From the IMG/VR virus record IMGVR_UViG_3300034104_000734, positions 1 to 24,143 of that record: a stretch of DNA of 24,143 nt. The stretch is one strand, 5' to 3'. This DNA comes from a virus. Shown here in pieces: positions 5,454-13,538 of the stretch. The number at the start of each line of letters is the position of its first letter. The stretch's first letter is position 1. The notes under the pieces were generated by a model. That model saw only the letters and a list, made by a program, of their open reading frames with translations, was not told the origin of the DNA and made no database searches. Position numbers and translations under genes: made by a program.

Positions 5454-6164
5454 GATACAGATGGTAAATTAGTTTATAGACATCGTAGAAATGATGACGG
5501 ATCTGTATTTTATGTAGGTATTGGAACAAAAATTAGACCATATACAAAAAATAAAAGAAGCGCATACTGGAAAAATATTGTTTCTAAGCATGGATATTCT
5601 ATTGAAATATTAGCTGAAAATTTATCATTAGAAGATGCTATAGATTTAGAGATGCTTTTAATAAAAGAATATGGCAGGAAAGATATAGGAACAGGTATTT
5701 TGTGTAATTTAACAGATGGTGGTGAAGGAACTATAAATGTCACTCCTGAGGTCAGAAAGAAAATTTCAGAAAGAAGAAGAGGAGTAAGAACTATTCCAGT
5801 TGGAATGATAAGAAATGCTGAATGGTGCAGAAAATTATCTGAATCTAAAAAAGGAAAAGTAAGCACTTTTAAAGGTAAGACTCACACGGAAGAAGCCAAA
5901 ACATTAATAAGAGAAAAAAGAACTTTGCAGATTATTACTAAAGAATCACGTTTGAAGCAAGCTAAGGCTATTAGCGGAGGAAATAACCCTGCTTCAAAAA
6001 AAATACTTGATTTTGAAAATAACGTAATTTATAATACAATGAAAGAAGCCGCTAATAGTATCGGTATGAAATATACTACTTTATCTGCTATGCTTAATGG
6101 ATACTGCAAGAATAAAACTAACTTTGTAAAATTAGAAAGATATGAGTTTATTATCACAGGCTAG
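5442..6164 (+). CDS. GIY-YIG homing endonuclease
   Basis: A 240-aa protein with the layout of free-standing phage homing endonucleases. The N-terminal nuclease domain has VYRHRR (11-16) and VFYVGIG (22-28) in place of GIY and YIG, with Arg32, Glu70 and Asn89 spaced like the catalytic R, E and N of I-TevI, and NLTDGGEG at 89-96. Residues about 104-185 are basic with repeated NUMOD3-like motifs (SESKKGK, FKGKTHTEEAK). Residues 186-232 (KKILDFENNVIYNTMKEAAN...) form a NUMOD1-like helix-turn-helix that would bind DNA. The gene is AT-rich with AGA and AAA codons, unlike adjacent genes, which suggests transfer. It sits between two structural genes and would spread by cutting uninserted alleles (inference). 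Confidence 0.92.
   Translation: MSLLDTDGKLVYRHRRNDDGSVFYVGIGTKIRPYTKNKRSAYWKNIVSKHGYSIEILAENLSLEDAIDLEMLLIKEYGRKDIGTGILCNLTDGGEGTINVTPEVRKKISERRRGVRTIPVGMIRNAEWCRKLSESKKGKVSTFKGKTHTEEAKTLIREKRTLQIITKESRLKQAKAISGGNNPASKKILDFENNVIYNTMKEAANSIGMKYTTLSAMLNGYCKNKTNFVKLERYEFIITG
6142..6153 (+). repeat. Short direct repeat at the right edge of the endonuclease insert
   Basis: ATGAGTTTATTA is the second copy of the repeat at 5442-5453. It contains the start codon of the fibre gene and lies inside the last codons of the endonuclease gene in another frame. Confidence 0.5.
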
Positions 6165-7911
6165 TATTTGCATAACGCCAAACGGATATAAGGAGGGCAA
6201 ACTTTACTCCGTCATTCCGTCCGATGGTTCTGGCGATTTGTCAGTAACACGAGCGACCACCGCAACAAGAGTTAGCTCAGCTGGCTTGGTGGAGTTAGTG
6301 CCTTATAACCTATTGCAATACTCGGAGGATTTAAGCAATGCAGCTTGGAATAAAACGGATGTAACAATAACAAGTAATGCAATTACTGCACCAAACGGAA
6401 CGCTTACAGCGGATAAAGTAAGTTCATCTGTTAATGGCACGCTTGCTGTTTATGTTGACCAATATGTTAATGGAGCGACACCAATCAATGTAACACACAC
6501 ATATAGTGTTTATGCAAAAGCTGGCGAGGTTACACAAATGCTTTTCTATTTAGGTTACCAAAACGGAATATACTTCAATTTAACGACTGGTCAATTTGTA
6601 AGCTATTGGTCTGGTGCTCAAGATATTATTGCTTACTCAAGTGAAAATGTAGGCAATGGTTGGTTTCGTTACAACATTACCCTTTCATCTAATGACGGAA
6701 CTTTATTAATACTATTCCCAGCACAATCAGGAAGCATATCTTTTGCTCAAACAATCGGTAATGGTTTTTACATTTGGGGTGCGCAACTAAACGAGGGAAC
6801 CGCTAAAGACTACCAAAAAACGGAAACAAGACTTAACATCCCAAGACTTGACTACTCAAACGGTACTTGTCCAAGTTTGTTAGTAGAACCGCAGAGGACA
6901 AACATTTTAAACTATTCAGAGGATTTTGAGAATGGGTATTGGTATGAAGAGCCAGGAAACAGCGTAACTTCAAATACAACCATTTCGCCAAGTGGCATCC
7001 AAAACGCAGATACATTTACTGCTGTAGGTGGTAGTGAAATGAACATTCACAATTACGCTACATTTCCATTAACAACTGGAACATATACATATTCCGTTTA
7101 TTTAAAGAATAACGGAACTAATTTAATCGAAGTATATCTTTTCAAAATAGGTTCTGGATTTGCCGCAAGAGGTGAAATTAATTTTAGTGCTGGAACATTT
7201 ACCGCATCGGTAGGGACTGGAACTATTCAAGAACTTGACAATGGTTGGTATCGTGTTAACCTTACAAATTCTGTAACCGCTGGAGACTTCACAACTGGTG
7301 TTTATTCAACAAGCACTACGGGAACACGAAGTGTTTTTGTTTGGGGCGCACAACTCGAAGCTGGAAATTATAGTACAAGTTACATACCTACAACCTCAGC
7401 AAGTGTAACACGCAACGCAGACATTATTTCAAAGACTGGTATTAGTTCGCTTATCGGTCAAACGGAGGGGACCGTGTTTTTGGAGTACCCAAACTTTAAG
7501 ACAGATGGAAATGAAGGTCTTGTCGGTATTGATGACGGAAGCGGAAACAATCGTATTTTGTTTTATTCTGACTCTAACAACAGAATAACCGCACAAGTTA
7601 GAACCAACGGAGTAACGCAGCAGCCTTCTTCTTATTCTGTTAGTGGAAATGTAAAAGTTGCGATTGCGTACAATTCAAGTGGTTTTGTGTTTTATGTAAA
7701 CGGAACGCTTCGCTTTACTGGTACCGCTGTTGTTTTTAGTAATGCAATGTCTGTTTTTACTTTTAACCATTTAGGAATTGCTGCCTCAATTACTAACGCA
7801 GCCGCCCTTTGGAAGACCCGCCTAACAAATGACGAATTAGAACGCCTAACTGGAACGGGCTTTAACACATACGCAGAAATGGCTAACTACTATAATTATA
7901 TTACACAATGA
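6142..7911 (+). CDS. Large fibre protein 1, tandem jelly-roll-like modules plus LamG-like end
   Basis: A 589-aa, probably trimeric, surface-exposed fibre or receptor-binding protein. The leader reads SLLSQASICITPNGYKEGKLY then VTRATTATRVSSAGLVE. Two related modules follow: about 55-228 and 253-430, each with (L)xYSEDxxNxxW, a TYSVY strand, GNGW(F/Y)R and a WGAQL-E-G block. RLDYSNGTCPSLLVEPQRTN links them. The C-terminal part (about 430-575, ending in FxxLGIAAS...ALWKTRLTNDEL) looks like a ConA/LamG-type lectin domain. The start overlaps the end of the endonuclease, and the stop overlaps the next fibre by ATGA. Module folds are inferred from the pattern, not from a search. It shares a 133-nt near-identical stretch with its neighbour. 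Confidence 0.82.
   Translation: MSLLSQASICITPNGYKEGKLYSVIPSDGSGDLSVTRATTATRVSSAGLVELVPYNLLQYSEDLSNAAWNKTDVTITSNAITAPNGTLTADKVSSSVNGTLAVYVDQYVNGATPINVTHTYSVYAKAGEVTQMLFYLGYQNGIYFNLTTGQFVSYWSGAQDIIAYSSENVGNGWFRYNITLSSNDGTLLILFPAQSGSISFAQTIGNGFYIWGAQLNEGTAKDYQKTETRLNIPRLDYSNGTCPSLLVEPQRTNILNYSEDFENGYWYEEPGNSVTSNTTISPSGIQNADTFTAVGGSEMNIHNYATFPLTTGTYTYSVYLKNNGTNLIEVYLFKIGSGFAARGEINFSAGTFTASVGTGTIQELDNGWYRVNLTNSVTAGDFTTGVYSTSTTGTRSVFVWGAQLEAGNYSTSYIPTTSASVTRNADIISKTGISSLIGQTEGTVFLEYPNFKTDGNEGLVGIDDGSGNNRILFYSDSNNRITAQVRTNGVTQQPSSYSVSGNVKVAIAYNSSGFVFYVNGTLRFTGTAVVFSNAMSVFTFNHLGIAASITNAAALWKTRLTNDELERLTGTGFNTYAEMANYYNYITQ
7340..7472 (+). repeat. 133-nt near-identical repeat, copy 1
   Basis: Aligned base by base with 9109-9241 (offset 1769), this stretch has five mismatches in 133 positions. 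It encodes the end of the second jelly-roll-like module and the start of the LamG-like domain (WGAQLEAGNYSTSYIPTT through IGQTEGT). Identity collapses sharply outside, which suggests recent recombination or gene conversion at this junction. Confidence 0.85.
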
Positions 7912-9638
7912 TAGAACAAGCAAGTTTAGTAATAGGAGAGGGTAACTGGGCAGTCAAATCAGATAGCTTATTAGGCTATAAGATTAATGGCGGCAAGTAT
8001 TACCCAAGAGAAATGTCAGTAGTAAGAGCTACTACTGGAACACGGATTAATGAAGATGGATTAGTAGAGCTTGTGCCTTATAACTATATACAATATTCAG
8101 AGTTGTTTAGCGATGCGTCTTGGACTAAAACCGATGCTAATATTGTAGGAGGGTTTATTTCTCCAACTGGAGATGCTAATGCTTCAAAACTTTCAGTTAC
8201 TGCAGCAAATGGAATAATTCAAAAACCAGTTTCTTTAACTGATTTAAGAACTGTTTCTATATATGCCAAAAGAGGAACGCATCAATACTTAAGATTTGGC
8301 GCTTATGGCGGCACTAATAGCTATGGCAATTTTGATTTGGAAAATGGAGTAATTACAAGTGGTGCAAATACTCAAATAGAAGATGTTGGGAATGGGTGGT
8401 ATCGCTGCACTTGTCATAGCGCAAATGGTACAACTGGAGGAGTTCAGATATTTAGTAGCAATAGCCCAAGTGGAGCTGCAACTACTGCTGGTGACATTTA
8501 CATTTGGGGAGCGCAAGCAAACGAAGGTTCTTCAGCTCTTGACTACCTACCTACTACTGATAGATTAGACGTAGCAAGAATAGACTATTCAAGTGGAAGC
8601 GGTGCTTTGCTTGTAGAGCCACAGAGAACGAATTTAGCTCTTTATAGTTCGTCTTTTGAAAGCGGATTTTGGGCTAAAATAAATTCAACAATAACTGCAA
8701 ATACGATTGTATCTCCAAGCGGAATACAAGATGCAGACACATTAACATCAACAAGTACAATTGACGAAAACCAAGTAAGGTTTGGTACTTTTTCAATTTT
8801 AGGCAATGTAGGCAGTTCTTATACAACGTCAGTTTATGCCAAAAAGGGAACTGCAAATTATTTGAGAATAAGAAACCTATTTGTAAATAATGGTGGTTCT
8901 GATGGCAACGCTTGGTTTAATTTAACCAACGGAACTACTGGAACTATTCAAAGCTCACAAATTGCAACAATTGAAGACGCTGGCAATGGATGGTGGAGAT
9001 GTTCTTTGACTGGCGTTGTTGGTTCTTCAAGTAGTTTCAACTTTATTGATATTGGTTTTGCAGATGCTGACAATGACTATATACCATCAACAATAATCAA
9101 TGGCTACATTTGGGGCGCACAACTCGAAGTCGGAAGTTATAGTACAAGTTACATACCTACAACCTCAGCAAGTGTAACACGCAACGCAGATGTTATTTCA
9201 AAGACTGGTATTAGTTCGCTTATCGGTCAAACGGAGGGGACTTTGTTTGTAGACTTGGAAGATTTTATCGAATTAGATATTCCGTGTTTAACTATCGACA
9301 ACGGAACAAATGACAACCGAATTGTATTATATCGGGAATTTGGAACGGGTTATTTAGGTTTATTTTTAGCTGCAAGTGGTACTATTGTTACGGCGCTTTC
9401 AACAACCTCTGCATCTGATGGCAAAATCGCTATTGCATATACGGGAACTACTTTTGTAATGTATAGAAATGGAGTTCAAATTGTATCAACGACGTCTGCA
9501 ATTCCGAGCAGTATGTCAGCGGTTCGCTTTAATGGTAGGGCAACTAATGACTTCTATACAACTCGCAAAATAAAATCTTTTGCCCTTTGGAAAACTCGCC
9601 TAACGAATACTCAATTAGCCACGCTCACAAGTTTATAA
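7908..9638 (+). CDS. Large fibre protein 2, paralogue of the preceding gene
   Basis: A 576-aa paralogue with the same plan: leader IEQASLVIGEGNW...VVRATTGTRINEDGLVELVPYN, module 1 (about 57-215) with SWTKTDANIV, VSIYAKRG, GNGWYRC and IWGAQANEG, link LLVEPQRTNLALYSSSF, module 2 ending in WGAQLEVGSYSTSYIP, and a LamG-like end with ALWKTRLTNTQLATL. It is translationally coupled by ATGA to fibre 1. Protein similarity is moderate over most of its length but the 133-nt junction is almost identical, so the two are old duplicates that still exchange sequence. They could make a heteromeric fibre or bind different receptors; the sequence does not say which. Confidence 0.82.
   Translation: MIEQASLVIGEGNWAVKSDSLLGYKINGGKYYPREMSVVRATTGTRINEDGLVELVPYNYIQYSELFSDASWTKTDANIVGGFISPTGDANASKLSVTAANGIIQKPVSLTDLRTVSIYAKRGTHQYLRFGAYGGTNSYGNFDLENGVITSGANTQIEDVGNGWYRCTCHSANGTTGGVQIFSSNSPSGAATTAGDIYIWGAQANEGSSALDYLPTTDRLDVARIDYSSGSGALLVEPQRTNLALYSSSFESGFWAKINSTITANTIVSPSGIQDADTLTSTSTIDENQVRFGTFSILGNVGSSYTTSVYAKKGTANYLRIRNLFVNNGGSDGNAWFNLTNGTTGTIQSSQIATIEDAGNGWWRCSLTGVVGSSSSFNFIDIGFADADNDYIPSTIINGYIWGAQLEVGSYSTSYIPTTSASVTRNADVISKTGISSLIGQTEGTLFVDLEDFIELDIPCLTIDNGTNDNRIVLYREFGTGYLGLFLAASGTIVTALSTTSASDGKIAIAYTGTTFVMYRNGVQIVSTTSAIPSSMSAVRFNGRATNDFYTTRKIKSFALWKTRLTNTQLATLTSL
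9109..9241 (+). repeat. 133-nt near-identical repeat, copy 2
   Basis: Second copy of the stretch at 7340-7472; the five differences are at the CT/TC, A/G and two-base CA/TG positions. They are not limited to adenines, so a diversity-generating retroelement is not indicated. Confidence 0.85.
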
Positions 9639-9641
9639 ACT

Positions 9642-9992
9642 ATGGAAAATATCTTTAAACTATCGTACACAGACAAAGCGGCAGCAGTTGCCGACCTTTA
9701 CGCCAAGGGAATACTAATCGAGGTCGATGGCATTGACGGAGAAAAACACGAAGCATACGGAAGCGGAGTTCAAGCAGTTGTCGAAATCGGCCTCATCCTC
9801 GTAACTCCTCCCGTAATGGATGGAATGGATATCGTAACACCGCCAGTTTACGCTGATGGCTACCACTACGATGTTATGTCTTCAGAGCTTTACGACTTCG
9901 GAGCAAACTTAGTAGAACCAAAGAACCCAAAGCACGCATTTGCTGGACACGCAACAACTGAGGAATATATTCCATATGAGCCAATCGTTTAG
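9642..9992 (+). CDS. Conserved protein downstream of fibres, function unknown
   Basis: A 116-aa acidic, soluble protein starting MENIFKLSYTDKAAAVADLY. It contains EVDGIDGEKHEAYG, an alternating hydrophobic VVEIGLILVTPPV, then ADGYHYDVMSSELYDFG and a tail with PKHAFAG. From memory, Bacteroidota phages often carry a protein of this size after fibre genes, with a GYHVxVL-like strand and an HxFAG end, but its function is not established. A small fibre-associated or tail-tip protein is plausible from position. It is separated from the fibre stop by three bases. Confidence 0.7.
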   Translation: MENIFKLSYTDKAAAVADLYAKGILIEVDGIDGEKHEAYGSGVQAVVEIGLILVTPPVMDGMDIVTPPVYADGYHYDVMSSELYDFGANLVEPKNPKHAFAGHATTEEYIPYEPIV

Positions 9993-10305
9993 TAACCAAG
10001 GTACTTTATCAACGTCTGGGACTGTATTACATACAGGCCCTGAGAATAATATATCTGAGTTGTATTCAATGAGGTTCAATAACTCTATTGCATATACTCT
10101 AACTGTTTCAAAATACACCTTAGCTACATCTAGTACAACTCAAGTATATTCAATAAACCTATCAGCAGGCGATACAGTTACAGACACTTTTAAGTATCAT
10201 CTTGACGAGGGAGATTATATCACAGCAACATCTAGTGTAGCCGGAACAACTTTTATAATAGAAGGGTCTGACATGCCTAATGTTAACGTGATAAGATGCA
10301 AGTAG
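9976..10305 (+). CDS. Small beta-rich virion-associated protein
   Basis: A 109-aa protein with start ATG at 9976 (MSQSFSNQGTLSTSGTVLH); a start at 9940 would lie deep inside the preceding gene and is less likely. It is rich in Ser and Thr with alternating strands (YTLTVSKYTLATSSTTQVYS, DTFKYHLDEGDYITATSS) and ends FIIEGSDMPNVNVIRCK. This is consistent with a single jelly-roll-like or Ig-like domain on the tail or fibre. I do not recognise a named family. It overlaps the genes on both sides (17 nt and 10 nt). Confidence 0.65.
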   Translation: MSQSFSNQGTLSTSGTVLHTGPENNISELYSMRFNNSIAYTLTVSKYTLATSSTTQVYSINLSAGDTVTDTFKYHLDEGDYITATSSVAGTTFIIEGSDMPNVNVIRCK

Positions 10306-12359
10306 TAGATGTAAATGGCAATATGTTTGGTTACGACCACCTAGAGATTATAGGTGCGGATGGTAGACCAAAAACATTAGACAGCGGACTGACATCAGTC
10401 GGTCTTTCAATGCCATCAGCATTTACTGTATCTAACAGTCCTTTAACATCAAATGGTACTATAGGCGTTACGGGCGCAGGTACCACATCACAATATATTG
10501 ACGGTACAGGAGCTCTGAGAACTTTTCCTAGTTTATCAGGATATGTTACAGCAGTCACCGCATCAGCTCCTCTAAGCTCATCAGGTGGTACTACTCCTAA
10601 TATCACAATACCACAGGCTAACATTAGCACTAGTGGTTTCTTAAGCGCTACTGATTGGAATACCTTCAATAGCAAGCAGCCTGCAGGTAACTATATCACT
10701 GCACTAAGTGGTGAGGCAAGTGGATCAGGTCCAGGAACAGCCTCAGTGACCCTAAATAACGCCTCTGTGACCGCAAAAGTACTCACAGGTGTCAACATAA
10801 CAGGTGGATCAATTAATGCCTCTGACAGCATCCTAACAGCTTTTGGTAAGATTCAGAATCAGATCAATGGTTTAATTGGTAGTTCAATCTATCAAGGTAC
10901 GTGGAACGCTTTAACAAATACACCTGCCTTAACTAGCGGTGTTGGTACTCGTGGTTACTACTACATTGTCAACGTGGCAGGTAGTACTAACCTTGACGGC
11001 ATCACTGACTGGAATGTAGGTGACTGGGCTATCTTTGACGGTACAGCATGGCAGCAGGTTGACAACACTGACTCGGTTACATCTGTCAATGGGCAGACCG
11101 GAGCTGTTAGCTTGACAAGTGACAACATACCTGAGGGCGCTACCAATCTTTACTTTACTAGCTTGCGTTCGCGTCAGGCATTAAGTTTAACAACTAGTGG
11201 ATCAAGTGGAGCCTCAACATATGACAACACAACAGGTGTCTTAAACATCCCTAACTATGGGTCAGCCTTAAGTGGGTATGTGCCATATACAGGAGCAACT
11301 CAAGATGTAAACTTAGGTATATATAGAATTGCTGCTAGTGCATTTACCAAGGCAGGAGGTGCATCTACTGAGTTTTTAAAAGCAGACGGGAGTATTGACA
11401 GCAACACATATTTAACTACAGGCGCTGCTGCGTCAACATATGTACCTCTAAGTAGAACGCTAACGATTAACGGTACTGCATATGACTTAAGTGCTAATAG
11501 GACTTGGTCGGTTGGAACTGTTACTAGTGTCGCTACTACAGGTCCAATTACAGGCGGTACTATTACAGGTAGTGGGACGATAGGTATCACACAGGCTACT
11601 ACTAGCACAGATGGTTACCTTAGCTCTACTGACTGGAATACATTTAATGACAAGCAGAACGCAATAACACTTACAACTACAGGCACGAGTGGCCCTGCCA
11701 CATTGACGTCAGATTCATTAAACATTCCTGATTACTCTTCTGCACCAAGAGGTAACTTTGCCCAGACAGCAAAGAGTGTGCCTATTACAAATACAACTCA
11801 AGCACAATCACTAATATATGTTGATTTTGAGAAAAGAGTTTTAGATGATGGCGGTGTTGTTGAGTCTTTAGACTGCATGGAATCCGATTTAAGAAATTAC
11901 GGGAGCGTGGGATCTTTATTCGTACCTGCAAATTCATTTAAAGTAGGTGACTCTTTTCATGTCAACTTGAGTGGAGTTATTAGTTCTTTAAATAATCAAT
12001 TTATGGCAATAAGAATTCAGTCAAATGGCGGTGTTGTGTTTTTTCCAGAATTAACTTCTACTTTAGCAATAACTGCACTTACTTTAGCAGCAACCACTAA
12101 TAAGTTTTTTGATCTAGTGATTACATTTACAATCAGAGCTATTGGAGGAAGAGGTGTCGCTAAAATTTTAACTTCAGGTCAATTTACATACTCAAAAAAT
12201 GCATCAACCGCTTTCGAAGGGACTGATTTTACTTATTTAAATGAGGATACATTTGACACAACGATTGACAACACTTTAGATATAACAGCTCAATTTACAA
12301 CAGCTAGTACATCAAATACAATATACAGCGAATTATTTACACTTCAAAAAATATATTAA
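10296..12359 (+). CDS. Modular tail fibre protein
   Basis: A 687-aa fibre. A leader (1-40) is followed by beta-repeat modules: TSGFLSATDWNTFNSKQ (112-128) recurs as DGYLSSTDWNTFNDKQ (439-454). Residues 198-257 (IYQGTWNALTNTP through WAIFDGTAWQQVDN) form a compact module with many Trp and Tyr, probably carbohydrate-binding. YVPYTGATQDVNLG (328-341) and FLKADGSIDSNTYLT (360-374) are standard motifs of phage fibres. From about 484 the C-terminal domain changes to the appendage type shared with the 4307 and 15252 proteins (VPANSF at 543-548, TIDNTLDITAQF, final LQKIY), and the DNA becomes more AT-rich. This looks like a swapped receptor-binding tip (inference). Confidence 0.85.
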   Translation: MQVVDVNGNMFGYDHLEIIGADGRPKTLDSGLTSVGLSMPSAFTVSNSPLTSNGTIGVTGAGTTSQYIDGTGALRTFPSLSGYVTAVTASAPLSSSGGTTPNITIPQANISTSGFLSATDWNTFNSKQPAGNYITALSGEASGSGPGTASVTLNNASVTAKVLTGVNITGGSINASDSILTAFGKIQNQINGLIGSSIYQGTWNALTNTPALTSGVGTRGYYYIVNVAGSTNLDGITDWNVGDWAIFDGTAWQQVDNTDSVTSVNGQTGAVSLTSDNIPEGATNLYFTSLRSRQALSLTTSGSSGASTYDNTTGVLNIPNYGSALSGYVPYTGATQDVNLGIYRIAASAFTKAGGASTEFLKADGSIDSNTYLTTGAAASTYVPLSRTLTINGTAYDLSANRTWSVGTVTSVATTGPITGGTITGSGTIGITQATTSTDGYLSSTDWNTFNDKQNAITLTTTGTSGPATLTSDSLNIPDYSSAPRGNFAQTAKSVPITNTTQAQSLIYVDFEKRVLDDGGVVESLDCMESDLRNYGSVGSLFVPANSFKVGDSFHVNLSGVISSLNNQFMAIRIQSNGGVVFFPELTSTLAITALTLAATTNKFFDLVITFTIRAIGGRGVAKILTSGQFTYSKNASTAFEGTDFTYLNEDTFDTTIDNTLDITAQFTTASTSNTIYSELFTLQKIY

Positions 12360-12361
12360 CC

Positions 12362-12496
12362 ATGACAAAAGAACAAGCTTACCAAGTATTATTAGATGCA
12401 GTAAACGTAGCAACTACAAAAGGAGCGTTTAACTTGCAGGATGTGTCTGCAATTCTAGGTGCTCTACAGATTTTAAAACCAGAAGAAAATGTATAA
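12362..12496 (+). CDS. 44-aa conserved fibre-associated miniprotein
   Basis: ATG at 12362 to TAA at 12494-12496; 44 aa, MTKEQAYQVLLDAVNVATTK, then GAFNLQDVSAILGALQIL and a short acidic tail. It would fold as a two-helix hairpin (EQAYQVLLDAVNVA / LQDVSAILGALQIL). I recall such 'TKEQAxxVLxxxxxxAxxxGxFxLxDAxxxxxAxxxL' peptides as common in phages of this group, sometimes fused to structural proteins. Its function is unknown. Start is three bases after the tail fibre stop, and its end overlaps the spanin gene by 8 nt. Confidence 0.7.
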   Translation: MTKEQAYQVLLDAVNVATTKGAFNLQDVSAILGALQILKPEENV

Positions 12497-12908
12497 GTTG
12501 CTATTACCTCTACTCATAGTTATAATGGCGTGTTCACCGAAAACAAGGTTTACACGCCTTGTTACTAAACACCCTGAGCTTTTGACTCAGGATTCAGTTG
12601 TTTTGGTGGACACCGTTCGAGTAGTCATACCAGAAGTAAGAGTCGACACAGTTGTTAAGGTCAATGATCTTTTAGATACTATTTTTCTAGAGCAAGACCA
12701 ACTAAAAGTAAAGGTCTGGATGAAGGGAGATCAAGTCTTCATAGAAGGCAAGTGTGACACTGTATTTGTCGATAAAATAATCGAAAGAAAAGTCCCTATT
12801 AGATATTACGAGAAGACAGCCAAGTGGAAACTGCTGCTAAATAACTTGTTGCCAATTTTAATTATCTTTGCTATAGTTTATTTTGTTTACAGATTTATCA
12901 GAAGATGA
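12489..12908 (+). CDS. Probable unimolecular spanin (outer-membrane lipoprotein plus inner-membrane anchor)
   Basis: A 139-aa protein with both ends anchored. The N end MYKLLLPLLIVIMACSPK is a lipoprotein signal with Cys15 as lipidation site (lipobox IMAC, slightly unusual at -2). A beta-rich periplasmic part follows (VVLVDTVRVVIPEVRVD, VKVWMKGDQVFIEG). Residues 118-136 (NNLLPILIIFAIVYFVYR) form one transmembrane helix before a short basic tail (FIRR). Lipobox plus C-terminal membrane span in one short chain is the defining layout of u-spanins, which fuse inner and outer membranes at lysis. It opens the lysis region. A lipoprotein anchored at the C end for another purpose is the alternative. 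Confidence 0.8.
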   Translation: MYKLLLPLLIVIMACSPKTRFTRLVTKHPELLTQDSVVLVDTVRVVIPEVRVDTVVKVNDLLDTIFLEQDQLKVKVWMKGDQVFIEGKCDTVFVDKIIERKVPIRYYEKTAKWKLLLNNLLPILIIFAIVYFVYRFIRR

Positions 12909-13162
12909 TGCAGGAATTGGTGCAGTTTGGTATGGTTACGGCCATCGGAATTATAGGATATTTTTTAAAGATGGTTCACTCTGATGTACGTAAGAACACT
13001 GAAGATGCCGGCAAACTCAAAGGAAAGATTGAGCTTGTCGAGCAGGAGTCTCGTCTCAAATATCAAGCCATTCAGGAACAAACTCAACTAGAGATAAAAA
13101 ACTTAGCTAGAAGTGTAGCTGAGTTATCAGACGCAGTAAAGCAACTAATAATTAATAGATAA
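12905..13162 (+). CDS. Small membrane protein with coiled coil, holin-like or lysis accessory
   Basis: An 85-aa protein coupled to the spanin by ATGA. One hydrophobic segment lies at about 4-22 (LVQFGMVTAIGIIGYFLKMV), then DVRKNTEDAGKLKGKIELVE and a long charged helix with heptad spacing to the end. The layout resembles XhlA-type haemolysin or holin accessory proteins in reverse order, but no family is assured. Its neighbours form a row of similar small membrane proteins. Confidence 0.65.
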   Translation: MMQELVQFGMVTAIGIIGYFLKMVHSDVRKNTEDAGKLKGKIELVEQESRLKYQAIQEQTQLEIKNLARSVAELSDAVKQLIINR

Positions 13163-13296
13163 TGGATACAGTATCAACAACACCTGACTTCGGTGTATTT
13201 TCACAGCTATCTGAGTACGGGCCATTGGGTCTCGTTGTATTGGCATTGGGCTATGTGGCATGGTTATTCATCAAAAGACATTTAGATAATAAGTAA
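13162..13296 (+). CDS. 44-aa holin-like membrane miniprotein, copy A
   Basis: ATG at 13162 (overlapping the previous stop by one base) to TAA at 13294-13296. The 44-aa product MDTVSTTPDFGVFSQLSEYG, PLGLVVLALGYVAWLFIKRH has one membrane span at about 21-37. The segment F..LSEYGPLGLVVLALGYVAWLF aligns with F..LTQYGVLGFAVLALGYLCWMF in the next gene, so the two are tandem duplicates. It could act as a holin or antiholin partner of the longer copy (inference). Confidence 0.65.
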   Translation: MDTVSTTPDFGVFSQLSEYGPLGLVVLALGYVAWLFIKRHLDNK

Positions 13297-13538
13297 TGTC
13301 ATTCGGTCCATTTGAAGTATTAACGCAGTATGGTGTCCTAGGATTCGCAGTATTAGCACTTGGCTACCTGTGTTGGATGTTCCTTAATCGCCTAATGCAG
13401 AGCGAGGATGATCTTAAGGCAAAGGTAAATGAGCTAGAGGGTGAGTATCGTGAGAAGCTTGATAGCAAGCTCACAGAGAGTACTGAGAACTCTAAGAGTC
13501 TAAAGGAGATAGTTCTGATGTTCTTAAGTAAGAAATGA
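13296..13538 (+). CDS. 80-aa holin-like membrane protein, copy B
   Basis: An 80-aa paralogue of the preceding miniprotein: FGPFEVLTQYGVLGFAVLAL then GYLCWMFLNRL, one membrane span (about 9-31), followed by a charged helix (EDDLKAKVNELEGEYREKLD) and a short hydrophobic end (EIVLMFLSKK). The long form versus the 44-aa short form is reminiscent of paired holin/antiholin products, here by gene duplication and not dual start. It overlaps by TAATG with the previous gene and by ATGA with the next. Confidence 0.65.
   Translation: MSFGPFEVLTQYGVLGFAVLALGYLCWMFLNRLMQSEDDLKAKVNELEGEYREKLDSKLTESTENSKSLKEIVLMFLSKK

Noticed and set aside
7340-9241. Diversity-generating retroelement (template/variable repeat pair) in the fibre genes
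   Set aside because: The repeat copies differ in C/T and G as well as A positions, and no reverse transcriptase gene is present in the window.
10331-10675. - strand ORF of 114 aa inside the tail fibre (and the similar one at 11300-11608)
   Set aside because: These are shadows of the Ser/Thr/Gly-rich fibre reading frame; no promoter, no recognisable motif and hydrophobic low-complexity translation.
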